The notes beneath the pieces are model-generated. The model was not told where the DNA came from and did not search any database. It saw nothing but the letters and a program-made list of their open reading frames with translations. DNA of 17,586 bases, from assembly GCA_023425455.1 (NCBI GenBank), contig JAFACP010000184.1, positions 1-17,586 of the forward strand, read 5' to 3'. Position 1 is the first letter of the stretch. Each line of letters begins with the position of its first letter. Made by a program: the position numbers and the translations under genes. Source of the stretch: Pseudomonadota bacterium. GTDB lineage: Bacteria > Pseudomonadota > Gammaproteobacteria > Enterobacterales > Enterobacteriaceae. Shown here piece after piece: positions 1-9,417 of this stretch.

Positions 1-2
1 AC

Positions 3-1322
<1,320 letters not shown>

Positions 1323-1332
1323 GTCAGAAAAT

Positions 1333-1409
1333 GGCGGGTGGCACGTGCGCTTACCCGCCCTACGTCTACGGCACGATCCGTAGGTCAGGGAAGCGCTGCG
1401 CCACCTGAC
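1333..1409 (+). repeat. REP/BIME-type pair of palindromes between malE and malF
   Basis: Two imperfect palindromes fill most of the 120-base gap. The first (1333-1363) has arms GGCGGGT (1333-1339) and ACCCGCC (1353-1359) and ends CCTAC. The second (1380-1409) begins GTAGG and has arms GTCAGG (1384-1389) and CCTGAC (1404-1409). The two are inverted relative to each other, with loops rich in GCGCTT/AAGCGC, which is the layout of enterobacterial REP (Y and Z2-like) units in a BIME. E. coli also carries REP sequences at this position, where they protect the 3' end of malE mRNA and help keep MalE in excess over MalF and MalG. The same role is inferred here. There is no U-tract, so this is not a full terminator. 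Confidence 0.8.
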
Positions 1410-1442
1410 GATAAGTGTCCACCGTTGTAGAGGAAGAACCCC

Positions 1443-2987
1443 ATGGATGTCATTAAAAAGAAACACTGGTGGCAAAGCGACGCACTGAAGTGGTCAGTGA
1501 TAGGTCTGCTGTGTCTGCTGGTGGGTTACCTTGTTGTTTTAATGTACGTACAAGGGGAGTACCTGTTCGCCATCATGACGCTGATTTTAAGCTCGGTTGG
1601 CCTGTATATTTTCGCCAACCGTAAAGCGTATGCCTGGCGCTATGTTTACCCGGGCGTTGCCGGGATGGGGCTGTTTGTCCTCTTTCCGCTGATCTGCACC
1701 ATCGCGATTGCCTTTACCAACTACAGCAGCACCAACCAGCTCGCGCAGGAGCGTGCCACCCAGGTGCTTCTGGACCGTTCTTATCAGGCGGGTAAAACCT
1801 TTAACTTCGGCCTGTATCCTACGGGTGATGAGTGGAAGTTAGCGCTCACTGACGGTGAGAGCGGCAAAACCTATCTTTCCGACGCGTTCAAATTTGGCGG
1901 TGAGCAGAAGCTGACCTTAAAAGAGGCTGCGGCCCTGCCGGAAGGTGAACGTGCCAACCTGCGTATCATCACCCAGAATCGCCAGGCACTGACCCAGCTC
2001 ACCGCCGTACTGCCAGACGAAAGCAAAGTGATCATGAGCTCGCTGCGCCAGTTCTCCGGCACCCAACCGCTCTATACCCTGGCGGATGACGGCACGCTGA
2101 CCAACAACCAGAGCGGCGTGAAGTACCGCCCGAACAACGATATTGGTTTCTATCAGTCGGTGAATGCCGACGGCAGCTGGGGGGATGACAAACTCAGCCC
2201 GGGCTATACCGTCACCATCGGCTGGGACAACTTTACCCGCGTATTTACCGACGAAGGCATTCAGAAACCGTTCTTCGCCATCTTCGTCTGGACGGTGGTC
2301 TTCTCGGTGCTGACCGTGATCCTGACCGTGGCCGTGGGCATGGTGCTGGCCTGCCTCGTGCAGTGGGAGTCCCTGAAGGGCAAAGCGATTTACCGCGTGC
2401 TGCTGATTCTGCCGTACGCCGTGCCGTCGTTCATCTCGATTCTGATTTTCAAAGGGCTGTTTAACCAGAGCTTCGGTGAAATCAACATGATGCTGAGCGC
2501 GCTGTTCGGCATTAAACCGGCCTGGTTCAGCGACCCGACCACCGCTCGCTCGATGATTATCATCGTGAACACCTGGCTGGGCTATCCGTACATGATGATC
2601 CTGTGCATGGGGCTGCTGAAGGCCATCCCGGACGACCTGTACGAAGCCTCGGCGATGGACGGCGCGGGTCCGTTCCAGAACTTCTTCAAAATTACCCTGC
2701 CGCTGCTCATTAAGCCGCTGACGCCGCTGATGATTGCCAGCTTCGCCTTTAACTTTAACAACTTCGTGCTGATTCAGCTGTTGACCAACGGCGGTCCGGA
2801 CCGTCTCGGCACCACCACGCCGGCAGGCTATACCGACCTGCTCGTGAGCTACACCTACCGCATCGCCTTCGAGGGCGGCGGCGGTCAGGACTTCGGCCTG
2901 GCGGCGGCGATTGCCACCCTGATCTTCCTGCTGGTTGGCGCCCTGGCGATTGTGAACCTGAAAGCCACACGTATGAAATTTGACTAA
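1443..2987 (+). CDS. malF: Maltose/maltodextrin ABC transporter permease MalF
   Basis: Inner-membrane subunit of the MalFGK2 importer. With MalG it forms the translocation pore, which is opened by docking of MalE and ATP hydrolysis by MalK. The product has 514 residues, the E. coli length. Several hydrophobic segments near the N terminus are followed by the large periplasmic P2 loop (about residues 95-275) that is the hallmark of MalF. The C-terminal half carries the permease domain with the EAA loop ([20 protein letters not shown]) that contacts the ATPase. The ATG at 1443 follows GAGGAAG (1430-1436). The C terminus [10 protein letters not shown] matches E. coli from memory. It sits between malE and malG as the second gene of the operon, behind the REP pair that is expected to lower its expression relative to malE. 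Confidence 0.98.
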   Translation: MDVIKKKHWWQSDALKWSVIGLLCLLVGYLVVLMYVQGEYLFAIMTLILSSVGLYIFANRKAYAWRYVYPGVAGMGLFVLFPLICTIAIAFTNYSSTNQLAQERATQVLLDRSYQAGKTFNFGLYPTGDEWKLALTDGESGKTYLSDAFKFGGEQKLTLKEAAALPEGERANLRIITQNRQALTQLTAVLPDESKVIMSSLRQFSGTQPLYTLADDGTLTNNQSGVKYRPNNDIGFYQSVNADGSWGDDKLSPGYTVTIGWDNFTRVFTDEGIQKPFFAIFVWTVVFSVLTVILTVAVGMVLACLVQWESLKGKAIYRVLLILPYAVPSFISILIFKGLFNQSFGEINMMLSALFGIKPAWFSDPTTARSMIIIVNTWLGYPYMMILCMGLLKAIPDDLYEASAMDGAGPFQNFFKITLPLLIKPLTPLMIASFAFNFNNFVLIQLLTNGGPDRLGTTTPAGYTDLLVSYTYRIAFEGGGGQDFGLAAAIATLIFLLVGALAIVNLKATRMKFD

Positions 2988-3001
2988 GGAGGGCACTGAA
3001 C

Positions 3002-3892
3002 ATGGCAATGGTACAACCCAAATCTCAGAAACTGCGCCTCCTCGCGACGCACTTAGGCCTGCTGATTTTCATCGCGGCGATCATGTTCCCGCTGCTGATG
3101 GTTATCGCCATCTCCCTGCGTTCGGGGAACTTCGCCACCGGGAGCCTGATCCCGGACGAAATCTCCTGGGAGCACTGGAAGCTCGCGCTGGGCTTCAGCG
3201 TGGAACACGCGGATGGCCGCGTCACGCCGCCGCCGTTCCCGGTGCTGCTGTGGCTGTGGAACTCGGTGAAGGTGGCAACCATCACAGCCATCGGCATCGT
3301 GACGCTCTCCACCACCTGTGCTTACGCCTTCGCCCGTATGCGTTTTCCGGGCAAAGCGACCCTGCTGAAAGGGATGCTGATTTTCCAGATGTTCCCGGCC
3401 GTACTGTCGCTGGTGGCGTTATATGCCTTGTTTGACCGTCTGGGCCAGTACGTGCCGTTCATCGGCCTGAACACTCACGGCGGCGTGATCTTCGCCTATC
3501 TCGGCGGTATCGCACTGCATGTGTGGACCATCAAAGGCTATTTCGAGACTATCGACGGTTCGCTGGAAGAGGCCGCTGCGCTGGATGGTGCCACGCCGTG
3601 GCAGGCGTTCCGCCTGGTGCTGCTGCCGCTGTCCGTACCGATTCTGGCGGTGGTCTTCATCCTGTCGTTTATCGCGGCGATCACTGAAGTCCCGGTCGCC
3701 TCTCTGCTGCTGCGGGATGTGAACAGCTACACGCTGGCCGTCGGTATGCAGCAATATCTCAACCCACAAAACTACCTGTGGGGCGACTTTGCCGCTGCGG
3801 CGGTACTCTCCGCTATCCCGATTACCGTGGTGTTCCTGCTGGCCCAGCGCTGGCTGGTAAACGGCCTGACAGCGGGCGGAGTAAAAGGTTAA
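3002..3892 (+). CDS. malG: Maltose/maltodextrin ABC transporter permease MalG
   Basis: Second membrane subunit of MalFGK2. It has 296 residues, the E. coli length, with six predicted membrane segments. The EAA loop ([21 protein letters not shown]) lies at about residues 188-208 and contacts the MalK ATPase. In E. coli the C-terminal tail of MalG reaches into the MalK dimer interface; the corresponding tail here ends LTAGGVKG. The gene begins 14 bases after malF, with a strong ribosome-binding site GGAGGG (2988-2993), so it is surely co-transcribed. A terminator follows at 3964-3990, closing the malEFG operon. Confidence 0.98.
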   Translation: MAMVQPKSQKLRLLATHLGLLIFIAAIMFPLLMVIAISLRSGNFATGSLIPDEISWEHWKLALGFSVEHADGRVTPPPFPVLLWLWNSVKVATITAIGIVTLSTTCAYAFARMRFPGKATLLKGMLIFQMFPAVLSLVALYALFDRLGQYVPFIGLNTHGGVIFAYLGGIALHVWTIKGYFETIDGSLEEAAALDGATPWQAFRLVLLPLSVPILAVVFILSFIAAITEVPVASLLLRDVNSYTLAVGMQQYLNPQNYLWGDFAAAAVLSAIPITVVFLLAQRWLVNGLTAGGVKG

Positions 3893-3963
3893 GTTTCATC
3901 GTGTTATGCCACTGCAACCCTCAACTTTGACGTATTATATTGACCTGACTTGTGACTGTTGTT

Positions 3964-3990
3964 TGGCGCTCCTCTGGAGCGCCATTTTTT
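3964..3990 (+). terminator. Intrinsic terminator of malEFG
   Basis: A perfect 8-bp stem GGCGCTCC (3965-3972) / GGAGCGCC (3976-3983) encloses a TCT loop, extended by a T-A pair and followed by a run of T. The T-run is only on the rightward side, so it terminates malEFG. It touches the stop codon of the convergent psiE gene (TAA at 3992-3990). Confidence 0.9.
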
Positions 3991-4400
3991 TATTCCCGCT
4001 TCAGTCGCTTCGAGTTGCATAGCCAAAGGGTGATCACCAGCAGCAGGATCGCCGCCGAGTAGATCAGAACATCCAACGGGGATTTATGATCAACGATGAT
4101 CAGCCGCACAATCGCGGTGATACCAATGTAGACAAAATAGCGTAACGGGAAGTGAAATCCGGACTGAAAGTACTTCACAATCAGGGCGATAAATTCAAAG
4201 TAGAGAAAGTAGACGACCAGTCCTTCCACCAGCTCAAATTTGCTGGTTTGCTCGGGAGCAAACAGCACATCCGCCAGATGCACCGTTTCTTTACCCAGAA
4301 AAACGACCAGGATCAGTCCAAGGCTCAACAGACCGAGGTTCAGCACGGTCTGGAGAATGGTTGAGATAAACTCAACGCGCGGGCGAGTCAGGGATGTCAT
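3990..4400 (-). CDS. psiE: Phosphate-starvation-inducible membrane protein PsiE
   Basis: Small inner-membrane protein of unknown biochemical role. In E. coli it is induced by phosphate starvation through PhoB and affected by cAMP-CRP. From the ATG at 4400 the product has 136 residues, the E. coli length, beginning [17 protein letters not shown] and ending in the basic tail CNSKRLKRE. Four hydrophobic segments are visible. The longer open frame back to 4442 adds 14 residues with no family support and no better ribosome-binding site, whereas GAGG lies just upstream of the ATG at 4400. The gene converges on malG; in E. coli K-12 xylE lies in between, and there is no trace of it here. Confidence 0.96.
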   Translation of the reverse strand: MTSLTRPRVEFISTILQTVLNLGLLSLGLILVVFLGKETVHLADVLFAPEQTSKFELVEGLVVYFLYFEFIALIVKYFQSGFHFPLRYFVYIGITAIVRLIIVDHKSPLDVLIYSAAILLLVITLWLCNSKRLKRE

Positions 4401-4462
4401 ACAGCACCTCATTCTCCGGGGTGAGCTTTCTGTATAACGCAAAAATGTGACGCGGATCTATA
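4401..4462 (-). promoter_or_regulatory. psiE promoter region (weak candidate)
   Basis: Reading leftward, a -10-like TATACA lies about 35-40 bases before the psiE start. Upstream of it is GCGTCAC, a partial match to one Pho-box half (CTGTCAC), and on the other strand TGTGA (4446-4450) is a CRP-like half-site. No complete Pho box or CRP site can be drawn. PhoB control is known for E. coli psiE; the sites here are only suggestive. Confidence 0.25.
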
Positions 4463-4535
4463 TTTTTTATTTATGTTTTGTTCATCGCACTGCCGTATTG
4501 CAGTCTGACGGCTGGGTTTGTTGTCAGGAAGCAGA

Positions 4536-4771
4536 ATGTTAACGATTCGACTCGCCACGCCCGGAGATATCGCTACGATGAACAGATGCTCAATGACGTC
4601 ATCCGCCGCGCCAAAGGCTGCGGTGACCTACGGCGATGGCTCGAGGTGCTTGAGAGTCATCCCCGGGCCCGCCGCTTTTACGAAGCTCAGGGCCTGCGGC
4701 ATCTTAAAGACCGCCTCTTCCACTCCGCGACGCAAAGCAGCACGTTGCATATTATGTCAAAACGCATCTGA
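4536..4771 (+). pseudogene. Remnant of a GNAT-family acetyltransferase (internal deletion plus frameshift)
   Basis: The sequence from the ATG at 4536 begins MLTIRLATPGDIATMN, a typical N terminus of a GNAT N-acetyltransferase, behind a good ribosome-binding site (AGGA, 4526-4529). A second frame, ending at TGA 4769-4771, gives LEVLESHPRARRFYEAQGL and then HLKDRLFHSATQSSTLHIM, the typical last strand-helix-strand of a GNAT protein. The two parts are in different frames. Together they span 236 bases, where an intact family member needs about 430-480, so roughly the central half, including most of the acetyl-CoA-binding region, is missing. The intact acyltransferase gene starts 10 bases downstream, so the two were probably one transcription unit. 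The original substrate cannot be told. An alternative is that the 81-codon frame from 4536 is expressed as an unrelated peptide, which I think unlikely. Confidence 0.7.
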
Positions 4772-4780
4772 GGGAGCATG

Positions 4781-5236
4781 ATGCCAGACCTGCGCCAGGC
4801 TGCCGTTCGCAACGTCGTTTGCGGTGAAAATGTGGTTATCTATGCGCCCGCCAACCTTTATGATTGCGTGCTGGGCAACAATGTTTTTGTCGGCCCCTTC
4901 GTTGAGATCCAGGCCAATACGCGCATCGGCGACGACAGCAAAATCCAGTCCCACACCTTTATCTGCGAATATGTCACCGTTGGAAAACGCTGTTTTATCG
5001 GCCACGGCGTGATGTTCGCAAACGATATGTTCCGCGACGGTAAACCCAACCCGGAGCGGAGCAGCTGGGGACGGATCGCTATCGGTGATGACGTGTCGAT
5101 AGGCAGCGGCGCCACTATCCTGGCCGTCTCCGTTTGCGCTGGTGCGGTCATTGGCGCGGGCAGCGTGGTAACCCACTCGATCGTCGAGAAAGGGGTGTAC
5201 GCGGGCAATCCGGCACGGCTATTGCGCCGCCTGTAG
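4781..5236 (+). CDS. Hexapeptide-repeat (left-handed beta-helix) acyltransferase, WbbJ/FdtC-like
   Basis: Predicted cytoplasmic O- or N-acyltransferase of the hexapeptide superfamily. The product has 151 residues and consists almost wholly of imperfect [LIV]-G-x4 turns (for example LGNNVF, IGDDSK, VGKRCF, IGDDVS, IGAGSV) and ends VYAGNPARLLRRL, the usual C-terminal signature. His75 in FIGHGVMFAND sits where nucleotide-sugar acetyltransferases such as FdtC/QdtC have their catalytic histidine. ATGs at 4778 and 4781 are adjacent; AGGGAG (4771-4776) is properly spaced only for 4781. The 4778 start would add one Met. It follows a ruined acetyltransferase and converges on yjbH. E. coli K-12 has nothing comparable at this site, so this is an accessory gene. 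A link to the neighbouring exopolysaccharide genes is plausible but unproven, and the substrate is unknown. Confidence 0.85.
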   Translation: MPDLRQAAVRNVVCGENVVIYAPANLYDCVLGNNVFVGPFVEIQANTRIGDDSKIQSHTFICEYVTVGKRCFIGHGVMFANDMFRDGKPNPERSSWGRIAIGDDVSIGSGATILAVSVCAGAVIGAGSVVTHSIVEKGVYAGNPARLLRRL

Positions 5237-5240
5237 CGCC

Positions 5241-5262
5241 GGGCCTGCGAAACCGCAGACCC
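5241..5262. terminator. Stem-loop between convergent acyltransferase gene and yjbH (weak terminator)
   Basis: GGGCCTGCG (5241-5249) pairs with CGCAGACCC (5254-5262) with one C-A mismatch and a 4-base loop. It is the only strong structure in the 35 bases between the two convergent stop codons. Neither side has a proper T-run, so it may be a weak or Rho-assisted bidirectional end rather than a classical terminator. Confidence 0.4.
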
Positions 5263-5271
5263 GACACGTGT

Positions 5272-7368
5272 TCAGCGGAAGTGAATGTTTCTGTCGCTGG
5301 TCATATCGTAGAGCTGGAATTTTCTGCCGAGCTGCTGGCCGCCGTCGCGTGTTAATGGCGTCCAGCCAATTGCCGCGCGGCTGCGGGTTGGCCCTGATGA
5401 GAACAGATCCAACGGAATCGATACATACACCCCTTTGGTGAAGTCCCCTTCCCCGTATTCGTCAGGCGAAACATTGGTGATGGTGGCGTAACCGCCAACC
5501 ACCACCCCGCTGTCGAAGTGTTTAGAGATATCGAGCGTCCCGCCCTTATCCCCCGCCAGATACTGGCCGACGCTGGCTTTTACCAGCACATCAGACGCGA
5601 ACGACGGCGTCCAGTAGGCCGTCAGGTGGCCAGTTTTCACGCTGTAGTCGGTGAATTTCATCATCTCCTGCGCGCTGCGCCAGTCACGCTGTTTAACGTA
5701 GTTGGCGTCAAGGCCAAACGCCCAGTTGCTGTCCACCGGACGCCAGAGCACTTCGGCTCCCGCCCCGCCGTACATGGTCTCCAGATACCCCCCGTACACC
5801 TGGCCATAGAACCCGTTGCCGAAGTACTGGAAGTAGTTGGCCTGCAGGTTGTTCACATAGGCATTGTTCTGCACATATTCACGCACGCGGGTACGCACGC
5901 GCGGCAGCGTTGAGTCGTCCGGCGGATTGGTATAGTTGAATTTGCCGTAGTTGTTGGCAATGTTGCCGAACAGGCTGCCGGTGGTCAGCAGGTGGTCGGT
6001 CACCCACAGATCCGCCGTCACCATCACGCCCAGCTGGTACATATAGAAGTTTTCTGGCCCGCCAACGGACTGATTCAGCACCGGATCGAGATGGAAATCG
6101 AAGCGCGATTTATCGATATACCAGCCCTGCTCGGTCGTCTCCGGCACCACCGGCTCAACGCGTTTTTGCACCAGCGCCGTTTCATGTCCCAGCGGCTCGC
6201 CTGCCAGATGGCGCCTGAGGCTGGCGACATCCGTTTCCGTCGTCACCTGCGGCAGATTGAGGCGATTCTCCGTGACGCGGATCGTGCGGATCCCATCCGG
6301 CAGATCGTTCATGATGATCCGGTTCGCACGCGCGATCCCTTCACGTGAGTCGCGGTATTTGACCTGCTCTCCCGTGACGTACAGCGTGTCACCTTTGACC
6401 TGAATTTTGGGATCGGCAAGCCCGGCATTGTATTTGAGCTGCGTCAGCTGGTTCGCCACCACAGAGTGCTGCAGAATGGCGTCCTGCGGCTGCGGCTGGT
6501 ATGCCGGGCGCGCGTTATCGTTGTAGTGTGGACGCATATCGTTGAAGTTGGTACGCAGCGTGACGCCGAACATCACCGTGTTTCCGCGCTCGTAGCTGAG
6601 GTTAACGTCGGCCCAGTCGGTGACGCGATAAATGGCGCCGACGTTAAACTTGCTCTTCTGTTCAATCTTGCCGGCGAAATCTTCGCTGTAGTTATTGCCT
6701 TCATATTCCAGCTTGAGGCGCAGCGGTCGCCACGGCGTCTGATACTCGACGCCGCCGAACAGCGACGCCGGACCGTGGAACATCTGATCGCCATTGATGG
6801 AACCGGCTTTCTGGTAGCTGTTATCGCGATAGCAATACTTATCGCTGTAGGAGCAGAACGGGTTCTTCACGTTTCCGCTGGTTCCCAGATACCCCCAGCC
6901 AAGGCCGAGCGAGAAGTCAAACGGTCCCCAGGCTTTGCTGGCGACAACGTATTCCGCATCAAACAGGCCGGTACCGCCAATATCCCGCGCGCCAACGGAG
7001 ACCAGCGGCATCCAGTAGCTCTCTTCCCACAGGCGCAGTTAGACGTCGAAGGCTTTGTCTTTATAAGTCTGGTTGCCGGAGAAGGCTTCAACGCTGCTGT
7101 ACTGTTTCGTTCGCACGTCGGTATAGCGCAGCGTGGTTTCCAGCCAGGGAAACAGCTGCACGGAGGCCGAGTAGTAGCGGTATTGATCGTTATCGCGATA
7201 GTTGAGGCTGATCTCCCCTTCGCGCGCCATCCGCGCGGTGGGGGTTTGCAGTAATCCGACGCCGCCAAAGTCAGACTGGGACGGGCCAACAGGGGCCGGA
7301 TAAGTTTCTGCATGACACGCCGCACTGACGCACAGCGCCAGCATGCTGTAGAGATACGTTTTCTTCAT
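5272..7368 (-). pseudogene. yjbH: YjbH exopolysaccharide outer-membrane protein, interrupted by an in-frame TAA at codon 110
   Basis: Last gene of the yjbEFGH exopolysaccharide operon; it belongs to the YjbH/GfcD family of predicted outer-membrane beta-barrel proteins. The span equals 698 codons plus stop, exactly the E. coli YjbH length, with no frame change. Residues 1-20 form a signal peptide ([20 protein letters not shown]). Translation stops after ...TYKDKAFDV at TAA (7041-7039); the same frame continues [19 protein letters not shown] to the normal end [12 protein letters not shown]. The homologous codon in E. coli encodes Lys, so an AAA-to-TAA change would explain it. The 109-residue piece cannot make a barrel. 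Restart at ATG 7011 would give a 579-residue product without signal peptide. The rest of the frame shows no decay, which points to a very recent mutation, a sequencing error or readthrough. Its ATG overlaps the yjbG stop by one base. Confidence 0.9.
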
Positions 7369-8105
7369 TAATCCGGTATCCGCTGCGTCAGGGAGCGAAG
7401 GATATCGGCGTTCAGTCCGTCATAATCCTTCGTCCAGAAATGATCGGCAAAACCGACAAAAATGATGCTGCCAGGCGTAGGCTCGACATGCCGTTTGTTC
7501 CAGTAGGCCACCGGCGCTTTTTGCGTATGACCATCCGGATACACCACCCAGGCATAGCTGTTATCCGCGCCGTTTAGCAGGCTCTGCTGGTCGAGGTATC
7601 CCGCGACATCACGTCCCGGCGTAAAGGGCGTATTGCCTGGACGGCTGACAAGCCCCATTACGCTGACGGTGGAAGGTTCAGCCGGTAGCCAGAGCGTGTA
7701 ATCCCCCTCCAGCGTCGGGTTGCCGTGTACCTGCACGCGCACCGCATCCGGGTCGAGATTGATCGGCTGTCGTCCGGTGACTTTTAGCGCCTGCAGCTGC
7801 TGGCGGAGGCTGTTTATCGCCGCCGCCTCGCCAGCGCTTTCCGCCGCCGCCAGACGAGCCAGCCTCGTCAGCAGCGCGGTATGCCGTTGTTCCGCCCGTT
7901 GCGTCGACTGGCGCTCACTGATGACCGCGCCGGGCCACCAGCTGTTTGCCAGCCTCGGCTGGCCGACGAGATCGATAAGATGCCCGGCGTTGGTCAGCGT
8001 TTTGGGCTGCGTGCTGTCGGGTAGGTAGACCTTCACCGTCCCTGCCGACCAGGCCAGCGGGGCCACAACGCTCGCGATCAGTGCGATGGAGAGGCGTGTT
8101 TTCAT
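7368..8105 (-). CDS. yjbG: YjbG, GfcC-family periplasmic exopolysaccharide protein
   Basis: Periplasmic protein of the capsule/exopolysaccharide GfcC family. It has 245 residues, as in E. coli. A signal peptide ends near residue 20 ([13 protein letters not shown], then GTVKVYLP). The conserved segment [22 protein letters not shown] lies near residues 43-64. The C-terminal part holds [18 protein letters not shown] and [20 protein letters not shown], which resembles the soluble-ligand-binding folds of polysaccharide export proteins. The stop and start codons overlap by one base (TAATG) with both yjbF upstream and yjbH downstream, indicating translational coupling. The E. coli operon, when overexpressed, changes exopolysaccharide production; the exact role of YjbG is not known. 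Confidence 0.95.
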   Translation of the reverse strand: MKTRLSIALIASVVAPLAWSAGTVKVYLPDSTQPKTLTNAGHLIDLVGQPRLANSWWPGAVISERQSTQRAEQRHTALLTRLARLAAAESAGEAAAINSLRQQLQALKVTGRQPINLDPDAVRVQVHGNPTLEGDYTLWLPAEPSTVSVMGLVSRPGNTPFTPGRDVAGYLDQQSLLNGADNSYAWVVYPDGHTQKAPVAYWNKRHVEPTPGSIIFVGFADHFWTKDYDGLNADILRSLTQRIPD

Positions 8106-8740
8106 TATTTCGCCGCCTTGATCAGGATGGTTTTTACCGGGAAGAAATCGGCACCGAGATACTGCAATGACTGACGGATCTGCCCCTCACTGTCTATCCA
8201 GAAGCGGTTATGCCAGCGGGCCTGGTCGGTCGTCACCGTCTCGTCCAGCACCCGGACGGCGGTTTCATCGCTGCCCACTTTCACGCTGTCCGTCCCGTCC
8301 CAGCGAAAGACCGAGCGCGCCGTCGCGTAACGCACCTGCTGGTGCTCAGTCCAGCCCAGGGTACGGGTCCAGCTTGCGCCATCGCTAATGCTGTTTGGCC
8401 TGATAAGCGGGTCGGCGGCAAGGTTATTCACCGCAAGCAGGTTGTCGCCACCGAGCACGGTTTTTACGATCCGGCCATGCTGTGTCACTATCGTGGCCTG
8501 ATCCTGCGTCACCCATTTCTGCTGCCCGTTTTCATCGAAAGCGAGCACCACAAACAGCTGCGGGCCATCGTTTAACTGCATGTACTGGCTGGCGTAGGGC
8601 ATGTTTTGCAGTTCGTCATCGGTAAGATGCACGCCTGGCGTGCCGAACAGGCTGTCCCACAGTGAGTGTCCCAGCCCTTTGGTGGTGGCCGAGCACGCCT
8701 GCAGCAGCAGGCAAATCAGGATGATCCCGGGTCGCTTCAC
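8105..8740 (-). CDS. yjbF: YjbF, GfcB-family exopolysaccharide lipoprotein
   Basis: Outer-membrane or periplasm-facing lipoprotein of the YjbF/GfcB family, with 211 residues from a GTG start at 8740 (VKRPGIILICLLLQAC). The lipobox LLQAC places the lipidated Cys at residue 16, so the short hydrophobic stretch before it is a type II signal peptide. GTG was chosen over the in-frame ATG at 8824 because that longer N terminus would bury the lipobox far inside, and because GGAG lies 6-9 bases before the GTG. Family features include MPYASQYMQLNDGPQLFVVLAF and the ending QYLGADFFPVKTILIKAAK. It is separated from yjbE by a gap that contains a strong hairpin, and overlaps yjbG by one base. Confidence 0.94.
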   Translation of the reverse strand: MKRPGIILICLLLQACSATTKGLGHSLWDSLFGTPGVHLTDDELQNMPYASQYMQLNDGPQLFVVLAFDENGQQKWVTQDQATIVTQHGRIVKTVLGGDNLLAVNNLAADPLIRPNSISDGASWTRTLGWTEHQQVRYATARSVFRWDGTDSVKVGSDETAVRVLDETVTTDQARWHNRFWIDSEGQIRQSLQYLGADFFPVKTILIKAAK

Positions 8741-8816
8741 GACTCTTCTCCGCGTTTTTGCCGGGCCGCGCTGGGCGCATCCGGTCGCATGTCTCGCTGG
8801 TGCAAGGAAATCTGGA

Positions 8817-8840
8817 ATAACCACACCGAAGTGTGGTTAT
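8817..8840 (-). other. Perfect 10-bp hairpin with UUCG tetraloop between yjbE and yjbF
   Basis: In the leftward transcript, ATAACCACAC pairs perfectly with GTGTGGTTAT around a TTCG loop closed by C-G, the extra-stable C(UUCG)G tetraloop. It starts 17 bases after the yjbE stop codon. The bases after it (TCCAGATTTCC) have no T-run, so full termination is unlikely. A role as an mRNA 3' stabiliser or partial attenuator, giving more YjbE than YjbFGH, is inferred. Confidence 0.75.
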
Positions 8841-8856
8841 GGTTAATACACCCGTA

Positions 8857-9099
8857 TTACTGGGTGCTTGTCGTGGTGGTAGTGGTGGTGCCGGTATTGG
8901 AGCCGTCACCGCCACCGGTTGCCGCCAGAGCGACCCCCACGGCTGAGCTTACGGCGCTGGCGCTGGTTGCGGTTGAAAGCCCCGCAGAGGCAGCCGGCGC
9001 AGCCGAGCCTGCCGCTTCTCCGACCGGAACCGGAATCGCGTAGGCAGACGTCGTTGCAAGCGCAGATATGGCTAAAATGCCATACACTATTTTCTTCAT
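8857..9099 (-). CDS. yjbE: YjbE, small secreted protein of the exopolysaccharide operon
   Basis: First gene of yjbEFGH, related to gfcA. It has 80 residues, as in E. coli. A signal peptide [21 protein letters not shown] precedes a small, Ala/Ser/Gly/Thr-rich mature part of about 59 residues. The conserved segment [19 protein letters not shown] is followed by a run of seven threonines and the ending STQ, the same tail as E. coli YjbE. There are no catalytic-looking residues, so a structural or surface role is likely, but the function is not known. The ribosome-binding site is AAGGGAA about 6 bases before the ATG. The Thr tail is encoded by repeated ACC/ACT codons, so slippage there is conceivable. 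Confidence 0.93.
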   Translation of the reverse strand: MKKIVYGILAISALATTSAYAIPVPVGEAAGSAAPAASAGLSTATSASAVSSAVGVALAATGGGDGSNTGTTTTTTTSTQ

Positions 9100-9417
9100 A
9101 ACAATTTCCCTTCATTGAATGAATGGAGATGTGCCCAAAAAATTCAGGCGGATTCGAGTATACACAACTAAAGCAGAGGGGTTGGCGTGTGGGTAAATAG
9201 AGGTACAGTTTTCAGATTTCTGAACAAAAATTAAATGAAGGCAATAGATTAAAAATATAAATCACATTAAAATCATAAAGATATAATTATAAATATATAA
9301 ATTCATTCTCCGTATAATCCTAAAATAAACCGCAGCAATTAACGGGTTAACGGCCTTTTTCAGATAAAACTCATAAGCGTAATTTGAGATAAATAACAGA
9401 CATCAGGAATTGTCTGA
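9100..9417 (-). promoter_or_regulatory. yjbEFGH promoter region, AT-rich, with a perfect inverted repeat
   Basis: This gene-free stretch lies between the pgi terminator and yjbE. Leftward, TATACT (9162-9157) is a good -10; no convincing -35 lies 16-18 bases upstream, which suggests an activated promoter with a leader of about 50 bases. TTCAGATTTCTGAA (9211-9224), a perfect 6-bp inverted repeat with 2-base spacer, is centred about 67 bases upstream of the expected start. It resembles an RcsB-type site, but the spacing is 2 bases shorter than the classical RcsAB box. E. coli yjbEFGH is under Rcs control; its use here is inferred. From 9230 to 9320 the sequence is strongly AT-rich, as in H-NS targets or UP elements. 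Minor inverted repeats are TTAACGGGTTAA (9339-9350) and CAGACA/TGTCTG (9397-9416). No gene was seen. Confidence 0.5.

Noticed and set aside
1917..3008. Open frame of 363 codons on the - strand opposite malF
   Set aside because: Antisense to malF, with no signal, domain or ribosome-binding site.
4478..4771. A single intact 97-residue protein in this frame
   Set aside because: Its first half overlaps the psiE promoter region and has no family resemblance; only its C-terminal part is GNAT-like, so it is better read as part of a broken gene.
6466..7254. Open frame of 262 codons on the + strand opposite yjbH
   Set aside because: Antisense shadow of yjbH, whose own frame is conserved on both sides of the stop codon.
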